A stretch of DNA of 64,000 bases from JAEUPI01 sp046348365 (GCA_046348365.1 JAXMEL010000006.1:155813-219812), one strand, 5' to 3'; positions 51,665 to 59,855 are shown, counted from the first letter of the stretch. Notes: generated by a model not told the origin, from the sequence alone. Program-made: numbers and translations.

Positions 51665-52559
51665 TCGGTGCCGGCGTGTTGGTCTGCGCACACCAGGGCT
51701 CGCAACGCTGCTGCTGCTGGCAGCGCTGATCGGCTCGGCTTCGGCCAGCGTCGAAGGCGAGGCGACGCGCAACGGCGGCGCCGGCCCCGGTCTCGACGAG
51801 CGCGAGGCCATCGCCGCCAGCCAGGCCGCGATCGGCCAGCCGGTACCCGAATTCACGCTGCTCGACCGCCAGGGCCGTCCGGTCAGCCTCGCCAGCTACC
51901 GCGGCAAGCCGCTGCTGGTGAGCTTCATCTACACCGGCTGCTTCCAGGTCTGCCCGGCCACCACGCGCAACCTGCACGACGCCGTCAAGGGGCTGGACCG
52001 GCTGTTGAGCCCGAACCAGTTCAACGTGGTGAGCATCGGCTTCAACCAGCCCTTCGATTCGCCGCCGGCGATGCGCGCGTTCGCGGCGCAGCAGCGCATC
52101 GACTACCCGAACTGGGAGTTCCTGAGCCCGGAGCCGGCCACGGTGGACCGCCTCACGCGCGGCTTCGGCTTCAGCTACGTGGCCACGCCGGCCGGCTTCG
52201 ACCACGTGCTCGGCGTGACGGTGGTCGACGCGCAGGGCCGCATCTACACGCAGGTGCTCGGCGACCGCATCAACGCGCAGCGCCTGGGCGAGCCGCTGCG
52301 CCAGCTGCTCACCGGCGCGCCGTTCACCGAGCAGCTGCGGCTGGACACGCTGGTCGAGCGCGTGCGGATCCTGTGCACCGTCTACGACCCCGAGACGGGT
52401 GAATACCGCTACAACTACGCGTTGATCTTCGAGCTGATCGGCGGCATCGGCTTCTTCCTCACCGTGTTCGGATACTTCCTGGCCGATCGCCTGCGCCGCC
52501 GGCGCGAGCGCCTGGCCGCAGCCGTCGCCGCCGTGCCTGCCGCGGAGAGCGTTAGATGA
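51648..52559 (+). CDS. SCO/SenC-family copper chaperone
   Basis: A 303-residue protein that overlaps the 3' end of ctaB by 17 bases. An N-terminal signal/anchor is followed by a thioredoxin-fold SCO domain (about 60-235) with the copper-binding C-x3-C in YTGCFQVCPATT and the distal His in GFDHVLGVTVVDAQG. It has an extra C-terminal membrane helix (FELIGGIGFFLTVFGYFLAD) with a basic tail, not present in short SCO proteins. It should load copper into the CuA site of subunit II. SenC genes also accompany the sNOR-type NO reductases of nitrifiers. Confidence 0.9.
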   Translation: MWLFADRCRRVGLRTPGLATLLLLAALIGSASASVEGEATRNGGAGPGLDEREAIAASQAAIGQPVPEFTLLDRQGRPVSLASYRGKPLLVSFIYTGCFQVCPATTRNLHDAVKGLDRLLSPNQFNVVSIGFNQPFDSPPAMRAFAAQQRIDYPNWEFLSPEPATVDRLTRGFGFSYVATPAGFDHVLGVTVVDAQGRIYTQVLGDRINAQRLGEPLRQLLTGAPFTEQLRLDTLVERVRILCTVYDPETGEYRYNYALIFELIGGIGFFLTVFGYFLADRLRRRRERLAAAVAAVPAAESVR

Positions 52560-52629
52560 GCACCGCGCGGCCGCTCCGAAGGTGCTCGTTCCCCCTCGGG
52601 GGGACGGGCCGCAGGCCCAAGGGGGCGAC
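52560..52629. repeat. GC-rich hairpin repeat inside the respiratory operon
   Basis: CCCCCTCGGGGGG (about 52589-52601) makes a short hairpin, and AAGGGGGCG just before the next ATG serves as its ribosome-binding site. It resembles the element at 1399-1477. The repeat divides the canonical oxidase genes from the cytochrome b-fusion genes and may weaken or tune expression of the latter. Confidence 0.5.
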
Positions 52630-54219
52630 ATGAACACCGCGATCGGCGCGGCCGCGCTGGAAGCGCCGGCGCGGGGGCTGCGCGCGGCCGGCCTCGGGCT
52701 GTGGCAGGCCGCCGAGCGGATCGGCGATGCGGCTTTCGGCAGCGCGCTGAACCCGCTGCGTCACCTCGGCACGCTCGGCTTCCTGTGCTTCTGGCTGCTC
52801 GCCGCCAGCGGCATCTACCTCTATGCCGTGATCGACACCTCGGCCAGCGGCGCCTATGCGTCGATCGAATCGCTCGCCCATCAGCCGTGGTGGGTTGGCG
52901 GCTGGCTGCGCAGCCTGCACCGTTATGCCGCCGACGCCTTCGTGCTGCTGCTGTTCGCGCACCTGCTGCGCGAGTGGCTGCACGGCCGCTATCGGGCGTT
53001 TCGCCGCTTCTCGTGGCTCACCGGCGTGCCGCTCGTCGTGTTCGCCTTCGTCTGCGCGATCGGCGGCTTCTGGCTCAACTGGGACCAGCTCGGCCGCTTC
53101 TCCGCCGAGGCCACCGCCGAGTGGTTCGACACGCTGCCGCTGCTGGCCACGCCGCTGGCGCGCAACTTCCTGACCACCGAGGCGGTGAGCGATCGCCTGT
53201 TCTCGCTGTTCGTCTTCGTCCACCTGGGCGTGCCGCTGCTGATGCTGTTCGGCCTGTGGTTCCACATCCAGCGCCTGACGCGCGTGGCGGTGGTGCCGCC
53301 GCGGCCGCTGACACTCGGGCTGGTGGGCGTGCTGTGCGCGATGTCGCTCGCCTGGCCGGTGCTGAGCCAGGGCCCGGCCGAGGTGGCCAGCGTGCCCGCC
53401 GCGCTGTCGCTCGACTGGATCTTGCTGTTCGTGCACCCGCTGGTCGATGCCACCTCGGGCGCGGCGGTGTGGATCGGCGTGGCCGCCTTCGTGGCGCTGC
53501 TGTTCGGGCTGCCGTGGCTGCCGCAGCCCGCGCGCGCGCCGGTGGCGGTGGTCGACCCCGCCAACTGCAACGGCTGCCGCCGCTGCCTCGACGATTGCCC
53601 CTATGCGGCGGTGACGATGGTGCCGCACCCGCTCAAGCGCGTCGGCAAGGAGCTCGCGCAGGTCAATGCCGACCTGTGCGCGGCGTGCGGCCTGTGCGCA
53701 GGCGCATGCCCGTCGTCGACGCCGTTTCGCAGCGCCGAGCAGCTGGTGACCGGCATCGACATGCCGCAGCTGCCGGTGGGCGCGTTGCGCCGGCAGCTGC
53801 AGGAGCAGCTGGCGGCCGCCAAGGGCCGTCGCCCGATCGTCGTCTTCGGCTGCGACCACGGCGCGCCGGTGCGCTCGCTCGCCGCCGCCGACGTGCTGCC
53901 CTTCAGCCTGATCTGCACCGGCATGCTGCCGCCGTCGTTCGTCGACTACGCGCTGCGCGACGGCGCCGCCGGCGTGCTGGTGACCGGCTGCGCCGAAGGC
54001 GCCTGCGAATTCCGGCTCGGCCAGCGCTGGAGCGCCGAGCGCCTCGCCGGCCGGCGCGAGCCGCATCTGCGCGTCGACGTGCCAGCCGCGCGCTGGGCCA
54101 TGGCCTGGGCCGGGCCGCGCGACCTGGCCATCGTGGCCGACGCGCTCGCCGCGTTGCGCCAGCGCGTGCAGCAGGCCGACGCCACCGCATTGACATCCGA
54201 GACCGTTGCCCATGGTTGA
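52630..54219 (+). CDS. cytochrome b - 2x[4Fe-4S] ferredoxin - MvhD-like fusion protein
   Basis: A 529-residue fusion. Part one (about 40-300) is a cytochrome b N-terminal domain with two bis-His heme pairs, His97/His111 and His198/His212, each spaced by 13 residues, and further helices. Part two has two 4Fe-4S clusters: Cys313, 316, 319, 323 and Cys350, 353, 356, 360. Part three (about 400-480) looks like the MvhD/FlpD iron-sulfur domain: VVFGCDHGA, ICTGMLPPSFV, VTGCAEGACEFRLG, with four Cys (408, 429, 454, 459). MvhD normally passes electrons to heterodisulfide reductase-type partners. Here a soluble low-potential donor could deliver electrons through the clusters to heme b and quinone, or the reverse. 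The partner is not evident in the window. Confidence 0.85.
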   Translation: MNTAIGAAALEAPARGLRAAGLGLWQAAERIGDAAFGSALNPLRHLGTLGFLCFWLLAASGIYLYAVIDTSASGAYASIESLAHQPWWVGGWLRSLHRYAADAFVLLLFAHLLREWLHGRYRAFRRFSWLTGVPLVVFAFVCAIGGFWLNWDQLGRFSAEATAEWFDTLPLLATPLARNFLTTEAVSDRLFSLFVFVHLGVPLLMLFGLWFHIQRLTRVAVVPPRPLTLGLVGVLCAMSLAWPVLSQGPAEVASVPAALSLDWILLFVHPLVDATSGAAVWIGVAAFVALLFGLPWLPQPARAPVAVVDPANCNGCRRCLDDCPYAAVTMVPHPLKRVGKELAQVNADLCAACGLCAGACPSSTPFRSAEQLVTGIDMPQLPVGALRRQLQEQLAAAKGRRPIVVFGCDHGAPVRSLAAADVLPFSLICTGMLPPSFVDYALRDGAAGVLVTGCAEGACEFRLGQRWSAERLAGRREPHLRVDVPAARWAMAWAGPRDLAIVADALAALRQRVQQADATALTSETVAHG

Positions 54220-54751
54220 TTCCTCGCTCCCCGCCACGCACACGCGGCCCACCTCGGCGGCCGCCTGGGCCGGCCAGGTCGTGCTGTACGCACTGTTCGC
54301 GCTGGTGATCGGCGTGTTCGCGCACTGGCCCACCTACCACCCGCTTGACAGCGGCCAGGCGCTCATCAAGCTCAGCTTCACCCACACCGGCAAGCCGATC
54401 GCCGAATGCCGCAAGCAGACGCCCGAAGAGCTCGCCAAGCTGCCGCCCAACATGCGCGCGCCGATGAAGTGCCCGCGCGAGCGCTCGCCGGTGACGGTGG
54501 AGCTCGACATCGGCGGCCGCAACGTGCTGCACCGCGTGGCGCAGCCTTCGGGCCTGTCGCGCGACGGCGCCTCGGCCGTCTACCAGCGCCTGCCGGTGCC
54601 GGCCGGGCCGCAGACCATCGCCGTGCGCCTGAACGACGACGCGCGCCGCAGCGGCTTCACCCACCAGCGCGAGGCCACCGTGACCCTCGCGCCGGCGCAG
54701 ATCCTGGTGATCGATTTCGATGCCGAGCACGGCGACATCACGCTGCGCTGA
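54212..54751 (+). CDS. membrane-anchored periplasmic protein of the respiratory cluster, unknown
   Basis: A 179-residue protein whose ATG overlaps the preceding stop by 8 bases. One hydrophobic helix (about 22-40, VVLYALFALVIGVFAHWP) is followed by a periplasmic part with two Cys (AECRKQTPEEL and PMKCPRERSP) and a beta-rich C terminus (VTVELDIGG, VTLAPAQILVIDFDAEHGD). It has no match to oxidase subunits I know. Tight overlap suggests it works with the fusion protein and the second heme-copper homolog downstream, perhaps as an accessory or assembly subunit. Confidence 0.75.
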   Translation: MVDSSLPATHTRPTSAAAWAGQVVLYALFALVIGVFAHWPTYHPLDSGQALIKLSFTHTGKPIAECRKQTPEELAKLPPNMRAPMKCPRERSPVTVELDIGGRNVLHRVAQPSGLSRDGASAVYQRLPVPAGPQTIAVRLNDDARRSGFTHQREATVTLAPAQILVIDFDAEHGDITLR

Positions 54752-54758
54752 GCTTGCG

Positions 54759-56168
54759 ATGCACATGACGCTCCCGACCCTCGCCTCCCTCGATGCGCCG
54801 GCGACCACGCCCGCGCCCGACTACGCGCTGCCGCGGCCCGATGCCGCGCAGAGCGCGCTCGCGCGCGGCTGGCTCCGGCTGGGCCTGGCCGCGCTGATCG
54901 GCTCGGGCATCTTCTCGATCCTGCTCGTGTTGGCGCGCACGCCGGGGCTCAACCAATGGCTGCCGGTGGCCGACTTCTTCCGCGTCGCGCTGGTGGTGCA
55001 CGTGGACCTGTCGGTGCTGGTGTGGTTCGCCGCGATGGCCGGGCTGCTGTGGAGCCTGAACGCCACGCCGCGCGGTGAAGGCCTGAGTTGGCTCGCGCTG
55101 GGGCTGTGCGGCGGCGGCACGCTGGCGATGGCGCTCGGCGCCTTCGTGCGGCCCGGCGCGCCGATCATGGCCAACTACATCCCGATGCTCGAAGGCGGGC
55201 TCTTCATCGCCGGGCTGGCGGCGTTCGGCGCCGGCTTCGCGCTGCAGGTGCTGCGCGGCCTGTGGGCCGCGCCGCGGCTCGGCGGCGTGATCGACGGCGA
55301 GCGCGCGCTGCGCTTCGGGCTCAACGCGAGCGTGGTGTCGGCCGCGGTGGCGCTGCTGGCGTTCGGCTGGTCGCTGGCCGTGGTGCCGCGCGAGCTGGGG
55401 AGCCTCGCCTACTACGAGATCCTGTACTGGGGCGGCGGCCATGCGCTGCAGTTCGCCTGGACGCTGCTGATGCTGGTGGCCTGGCTGTGGCTGGCGCGCG
55501 CCTGCGGCGCACGCGTGCCGCTCGGCCCGCGCGTGGCGCTGCTGATGTTCGCGCTCGCGGCGGCGGGCGTGTTCGTCACGCCGGTGGCCTACCTGATGCA
55601 CGACGTGGCCAGCGTCGAGCACCGCGACCTGCACACCTGGGCCATGCGTTTCGGCGGCGGCGTGGCGATCGCGCCGGTGGCGCTGGCGGTGGCGATCGCG
55701 CTGGCGCCGCTGCGGCGGCTCGAGCCCGCGCAGCGGCCGCTGCGCGCGGCGCTGGTGGCGTCGATGCTGCTGTTCGCGGCCGGCGGCGCGATCGGCATGG
55801 TGATCAGCGGCAGCAACGTGAAGATCCCCGCCCACTACCACGGCAGCATCGTCGGCGTCACGCTGGCGCTGATGGGGCTGGTGATGCACCTGCTGCCGCG
55901 CCTGGGCTATGGCGCGCCTGCCGGCCGGCTGGCCGTGGCGCAGCCGCTGCTCTACGGCACCGGGCAGCTGATGCACATCGTGGGCCTGATGTGGTCGGGC
56001 GGCTACGGCGTGCAGCGCAAGGTGGCCGGCGCCGAGCAGGTGCTGCGCAGCACCGGCGAGGTGGCGGGCATGGGGCTGATGGGTCTGGGCGGGCTGCTGG
56101 CCATCGTCGGCGGGCTGTTGTTCGTGGTGGTGGTGGTGCGCGCGATGCGCGGGGGTTCGAAGGCATGA
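54759..56168 (+). CDS. divergent heme-copper oxidase subunit I homolog with altered CuB region
   Basis: A 469-residue protein of about 12 helices, shorter than the enzyme at 49036-50733 and only distantly similar. Retained: His81 (VVHVDLSVLVWF) and the pair His359/His361 (IPAHYHGSIVG), the three heme ligands, and His228 (WGGGHALQF) at the first CuB position. Missing: the adjacent His-His pair of helix VII; the nearby His281, 288 and 292 (MHDVASVEHRDLHTW) may or may not substitute. The residue at His+4 is Phe232, so no cross-linked Tyr. It may be an NO reductase-like enzyme or a non-catalytic electron-transfer subunit. It overlaps the next gene as ATGA. The N-terminal ~35 residues are Pro/Ala-rich. 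Confidence 0.8.
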   Translation: MHMTLPTLASLDAPATTPAPDYALPRPDAAQSALARGWLRLGLAALIGSGIFSILLVLARTPGLNQWLPVADFFRVALVVHVDLSVLVWFAAMAGLLWSLNATPRGEGLSWLALGLCGGGTLAMALGAFVRPGAPIMANYIPMLEGGLFIAGLAAFGAGFALQVLRGLWAAPRLGGVIDGERALRFGLNASVVSAAVALLAFGWSLAVVPRELGSLAYYEILYWGGGHALQFAWTLLMLVAWLWLARACGARVPLGPRVALLMFALAAAGVFVTPVAYLMHDVASVEHRDLHTWAMRFGGGVAIAPVALAVAIALAPLRRLEPAQRPLRAALVASMLLFAAGGAIGMVISGSNVKIPAHYHGSIVGVTLALMGLVMHLLPRLGYGAPAGRLAVAQPLLYGTGQLMHIVGLMWSGGYGVQRKVAGAEQVLRSTGEVAGMGLMGLGGLLAIVGGLLFVVVVVRAMRGGSKA

Positions 56169-58066
56169 TCGCTCGCCTGCAAGCGCTGCTGCGCTGGTGC
56201 TTCATGCACGCCGAGGCGCTGTTCAACCGCGCCTTCGGCGACCGGCTGAACCCGTACTACCACCTCGGCGCCATCACCTTCTTCCTGTTCTGGATCGTCA
56301 CCGCGACGGGGCTGTACCTGTTCGCGTTCTTCGACACCGCCGTCGACGGCGCCTTCCGCTCGGTGGAGGGGCTCACGCACGGCCAGCGCTGGGCCGGCGG
56401 CATCATGCGCAGCGTGCACCGCTACGCCTCCGACGCGATGGTCGTCACGATGGCGATCCACCTCGCGCGCCACTACGCGTTCAACCGGCTGCGCGGCTTT
56501 CGCTGGTTCTCGTGGATCACCGGCGTGGTGCTGGTGGTGCTGGTGCTCGTGGCCGGCGCCAACGGCTACATGCTGCCGTGGGACCAGCTGGCGCAGTTCG
56601 TCACCACCGCCAGCTTCGAGTGGCTCGACTGGCTGCCCGGCTTCGGCGGCACGCTGATCCGCAACTTCATCTACCCCACCAGCGTCAGCAACCGGTTGTT
56701 CTCGCTGCTGGTGTTCATCCACATCGGCGTGCCGCTGGTCACGCTGCTGTTGATGTGGGTGCACGTGCAGCGCGTGCCCAAGGCCGCCACGCAGCCGCCG
56801 CGGCCGATCGCCATCAGCGTGGTGGCGATGCTGGTGGTGCTGTCGGTGGCCTGGCCGGTGCTGAGCCAGGGCGGCGTGGCGAAGCTCGACGTGGCGCCGA
56901 CGGCGCTGCAGCTCGACTGGTTCCTGCTCGCGCTGTATCCGCTCGCCTACGTGGCCTCGCCGGGCCAGATGTGGGCGCTGGTGATCGGCGGCATGGTGCT
57001 GCTCGTGCTGCTGCCGTGGCTGCCCTGGCAGCGCGCGCGCGGCGCCGCCGCGACGCTGCAGCTCACCGTGCATCCGGGCAATCATCATCTGCAGGCGCGG
57101 CGCGGCGAGACGCTGCTCGAGGCCGGTCTGCGCGCCGAGCTGAAGTTGCCCTACGACTGCCGCAGCGGCGGTTGCGGTGTGTGCGTGTGCACGGTGCTCA
57201 ACGGCCGCGTCGACCAGGGCGCGTTCCAGCCGGCGGCGCTCACCGAGGCGATGCGCGCCCGCGGGCAGGCGCTGATGTGCTGTGCCACCGCGCTCGACGA
57301 CGTGGAGTTCGAAGTCGAGTCGCTCGCCGGCGCCGCCGTGGCCAAGGCCGGGCCGTTCGCCGCCACCGTGGTGCGCATGGAACGCCTGTCGCCCGACGTG
57401 ATGCGGCTGCTGCTGCGGCCGGTGCACGGCGAGCGCATCGCCTTCACCGCGGGCCAGTACGTCAACGTGGTGCTCGACGGCGGCCAGCGCCGCGCGTTCT
57501 CGTTCGCCAATCCGCCGGGTGCCGACGCGCAGATCGAGCTGCACGTGCGGCTCATCCCCGGCGGGCGCTTCACCACGCATGTGTTCGAGCGCATGCGCGA
57601 GGGCGACACGCTGCAGCTCGAAGGGCCGCTCGGCCGCTTCACGCTCAACGAGAGCACGCGCCCGATCCTGTTCGTGGCCGGCGCCACCGGCTTCGCGCCG
57701 ATCAAGAGCATCGTCGAAGACGCGTTCAAGCGCGGCATCACGCGGCCGATGCACCTGTACTGGGGCGTGCGCAAGCCGCAGGATCTCTACGCGCTCGAGC
57801 TGGCCGAGCGCTGGGCGCGCGAGCATGCCAACTTCAAGGTCACGCCGGTGGTCTCCGACGGCGCGCCCGGCGATGGTTGGACGGGCCGCCGCGGCCTGGT
57901 CCACGAGGCCATGCTCGCCGACCAGCCCAACCTGAGCGGCTACGAGGTCTACGCCTGCGGTTCGGTCAAGATGGTCGAGACGGCGGTGCCCGCGTTCCTG
58001 GCGCAAGGCATGGACGAGGCGTTCTGCTTCTCCGACGCGTTCGTGCCGAACCCCGTGGCGCCGTAG
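56165..58066 (+). CDS. cytochrome b - [2Fe-2S] - ferredoxin-NAD(P)H reductase fusion protein
   Basis: A 633-residue fusion. The cytochrome b part (about 28-290) has heme pairs His85/His99 and His186/His200 and is plainly homologous to that of the protein at 52630-54219 (shared RFSWLTG/RWFSWITG, AWPVLSQG). Then a plant-type 2Fe-2S domain (Cys332, 337, 340 and Cys372 or 373) and an FNR-type reductase: FAD motif RAFSFANPPG (about 443-452), nucleotide loop GATGFAPIKS (506-515) and a C-terminal ACGS and aromatic tail. It could move electrons between NAD(P)H and the quinone pool or the cytochrome part. A similar fusion was reported from Accumulibacter metagenomes, from memory, and was proposed to reoxidise quinol. 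Confidence 0.9.
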   Translation: MIARLQALLRWCFMHAEALFNRAFGDRLNPYYHLGAITFFLFWIVTATGLYLFAFFDTAVDGAFRSVEGLTHGQRWAGGIMRSVHRYASDAMVVTMAIHLARHYAFNRLRGFRWFSWITGVVLVVLVLVAGANGYMLPWDQLAQFVTTASFEWLDWLPGFGGTLIRNFIYPTSVSNRLFSLLVFIHIGVPLVTLLLMWVHVQRVPKAATQPPRPIAISVVAMLVVLSVAWPVLSQGGVAKLDVAPTALQLDWFLLALYPLAYVASPGQMWALVIGGMVLLVLLPWLPWQRARGAAATLQLTVHPGNHHLQARRGETLLEAGLRAELKLPYDCRSGGCGVCVCTVLNGRVDQGAFQPAALTEAMRARGQALMCCATALDDVEFEVESLAGAAVAKAGPFAATVVRMERLSPDVMRLLLRPVHGERIAFTAGQYVNVVLDGGQRRAFSFANPPGADAQIELHVRLIPGGRFTTHVFERMREGDTLQLEGPLGRFTLNESTRPILFVAGATGFAPIKSIVEDAFKRGITRPMHLYWGVRKPQDLYALELAERWAREHANFKVTPVVSDGAPGDGWTGRRGLVHEAMLADQPNLSGYEVYACGSVKMVETAVPAFLAQGMDEAFCFSDAFVPNPVAP

Positions 58067-58151
58067 CCCGGGGTCGGGCCTCGCGGCCGCGTCTCGCGGC
58101 GGGGGATCGGCCAGGACGTACAGTGCGCCTTTCGCACGACGGAGGAAACCG

Positions 58152-59759
58152 ATGTCCCTGACCGCTTCGAAGGCCGCCATCGCCGCGGCCGTGGCCGCTG
58201 CCGCCCTCGGTGGCCTGGCGCCCGCCGCGCTGGCCAAGACGCTCGTCTACTGTTCCGAGGGCTCGCCCGAGAACTTCACGCCCGCGCTCAACACCACCGG
58301 CACCAGCTTCGACGCCGCGCGGCCGGTGTACGACAAGCTCACGCAGTTCAAGCGCGGCAGCACCGAGGTCGAGCCGGGTCTGGCCGAGAGCTGGAGCGTG
58401 ACCGACGGCGGCAAGACCATCACCTTCAAGCTGCGCCGCGGCGTGAAGTTCCATGCCGGCGTCAACGGCTTCACACCGACGCGCGACTTCAACGCCGACG
58501 ACGTGCTGTTCTCGTTCGAGCGCCAGTGGAAGCCCGACCACGCCTACGCCAAGGTCTCCGGCGGCAAGTACGACTACTTCGCCGACATGGACATGCCCAA
58601 GCTGCTCGAGGCGATCGAGAAGGTCGATGCCAACACCGTGCGCGTCAAGCTCAAGGAGCCCAACGCGCCATTCCTGGCCAACCTGGCGATGGACTTCGCG
58701 GCCATCCACTCGGCCGAGTACGCCGAGTTCCTCGCCAAGGCCAACAAGAAGGAGCAGTTCGACCAGATGCCGGTGGGCACCGGCGCGTTCAGTTTCGTCG
58801 CCTACCAGAAGGACGCGGTGATCCGCTACAAGGCCAACAAGGCCTACTGGGGCGAGAAGGCGCTGGTCGACGACCTCGTCTACGCGATCACGCCCGACCC
58901 CACCGCGCGCTACAGCAAGCTCAAGGCCGGCGAGTGCCACTTCGTGATCGCGCCGCGCCCGGCCGACCTGCCCGAGATGCAGAAGGACGCGAGCCTGAAG
59001 GTCATCAGCCAGTCGGGGCTCAACATCGCCTACTGGGCCTTCAACACGCAAAAGCCCCCGTTCGACAAGAAAGAGGTGCGCCAGGCCTTCAACATGGCGA
59101 TCGACAAGGCCGCGATCATCAAGGACGTGTACCTCGGCGCTGGCCAGGCGGCGAAGAACCTGATCCCGCCGACGCTGTGGTCGTACAACGACGCGGTGAA
59201 GGACTACCCGCACGACGCCGCCAAGGCCAAGGAGATGCTGGCCCAGGCCGGCGTGAAGGCGCCGCTGGAGATCGACCTCTGGTACATGCCGGTGCAGCGG
59301 CCCTATAACCCCAACGCCAAGCGCATCGCCGAGATGATGCAGGCCGACCTGGCCAAGATAGGCGTCAACGCCAAGCTCGTGACCTACGAGTGGGGCGAGT
59401 ACCGCAAGCGCATGCAGCAGGGCGAGCACATCACCGGCATGCTGGGCTGGACGGGCGACAACGGCGACCCCGACAACTTCTTCTTCCTGCGCGGCTGCGC
59501 GGCGGCGCGCCCGGGCGGGCAGAACTTGTCGAAGTGGTGCAACAAGGCCTTCGACGAGCGGCTCGACAAGGCGCGCTCGCTCGCCGACCAGAAGGAGCGC
59601 GCCAAGCTCTACGGCGAGATGCAGCAGATCGAGCACGACGACGCGCCCGACATGAAGATCGCGCACTCGGTGGTCTACGAGGTGATGCGCAAGGAAGTCA
59701 GCGGCTTCAAGCAAAGCCCGTTCGGGTCGCACCAGTTCAACGGGGTCGATCTGCAATAG
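58152..59759 (+). CDS. dipeptide/oligopeptide ABC transporter substrate-binding protein (DppA type)
   Basis: A 535-residue periplasmic binding protein of SBP family 5. The signal peptide ends ALA-KT; TLVYCSEGSPENFTPALNTT opens the mature protein, followed by WSVTDGGKTITFKLRRGVKF and the binding block AFNMAIDKAAIIKDVYLGAG. GWTGDNGDPDNFFFL and the Cys pair are characteristic of DppA, which binds dipeptides and sometimes heme. GGAGG lies 8 bases before the ATG. It is the first gene of a five-gene importer. Confidence 0.92.
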   Translation: MSLTASKAAIAAAVAAAALGGLAPAALAKTLVYCSEGSPENFTPALNTTGTSFDAARPVYDKLTQFKRGSTEVEPGLAESWSVTDGGKTITFKLRRGVKFHAGVNGFTPTRDFNADDVLFSFERQWKPDHAYAKVSGGKYDYFADMDMPKLLEAIEKVDANTVRVKLKEPNAPFLANLAMDFAAIHSAEYAEFLAKANKKEQFDQMPVGTGAFSFVAYQKDAVIRYKANKAYWGEKALVDDLVYAITPDPTARYSKLKAGECHFVIAPRPADLPEMQKDASLKVISQSGLNIAYWAFNTQKPPFDKKEVRQAFNMAIDKAAIIKDVYLGAGQAAKNLIPPTLWSYNDAVKDYPHDAAKAKEMLAQAGVKAPLEIDLWYMPVQRPYNPNAKRIAEMMQADLAKIGVNAKLVTYEWGEYRKRMQQGEHITGMLGWTGDNGDPDNFFFLRGCAAARPGGQNLSKWCNKAFDERLDKARSLADQKERAKLYGEMQQIEHDDAPDMKIAHSVVYEVMRKEVSGFKQSPFGSHQFNGVDLQ

Positions 59760-59765
59760 AACTCC

Positions 59766-59855
59766 TTCACCGCAGAGGGACGGAGTACGCGGAGGTCCGC
59801 AGAGGATTCGTTGTTCCTCTGCGGACCTCCGCGCCCTCTGCGCCTCTGCGGTGAA
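59766..59855. repeat. large inverted repeat (41-base arms) with CGCAGAGG units between dppA-like and dppB-like genes
   Basis: The left arm (59766-59806) and right arm (59815-59855) are inverted copies of 41 bases differing at a few central positions, with an 8-base loop. The outer TTCACCGCAGAGG and inner CGCGGAGGTCCGCAGAGGA match perfectly. It contains several CGCAGAGG units, a motif found in intergenic repeats of Burkholderiales. Being just after the binding-protein gene, it can stop or slow RNA decay and favour high expression of the binding protein over the membrane genes. Confidence 0.75.
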
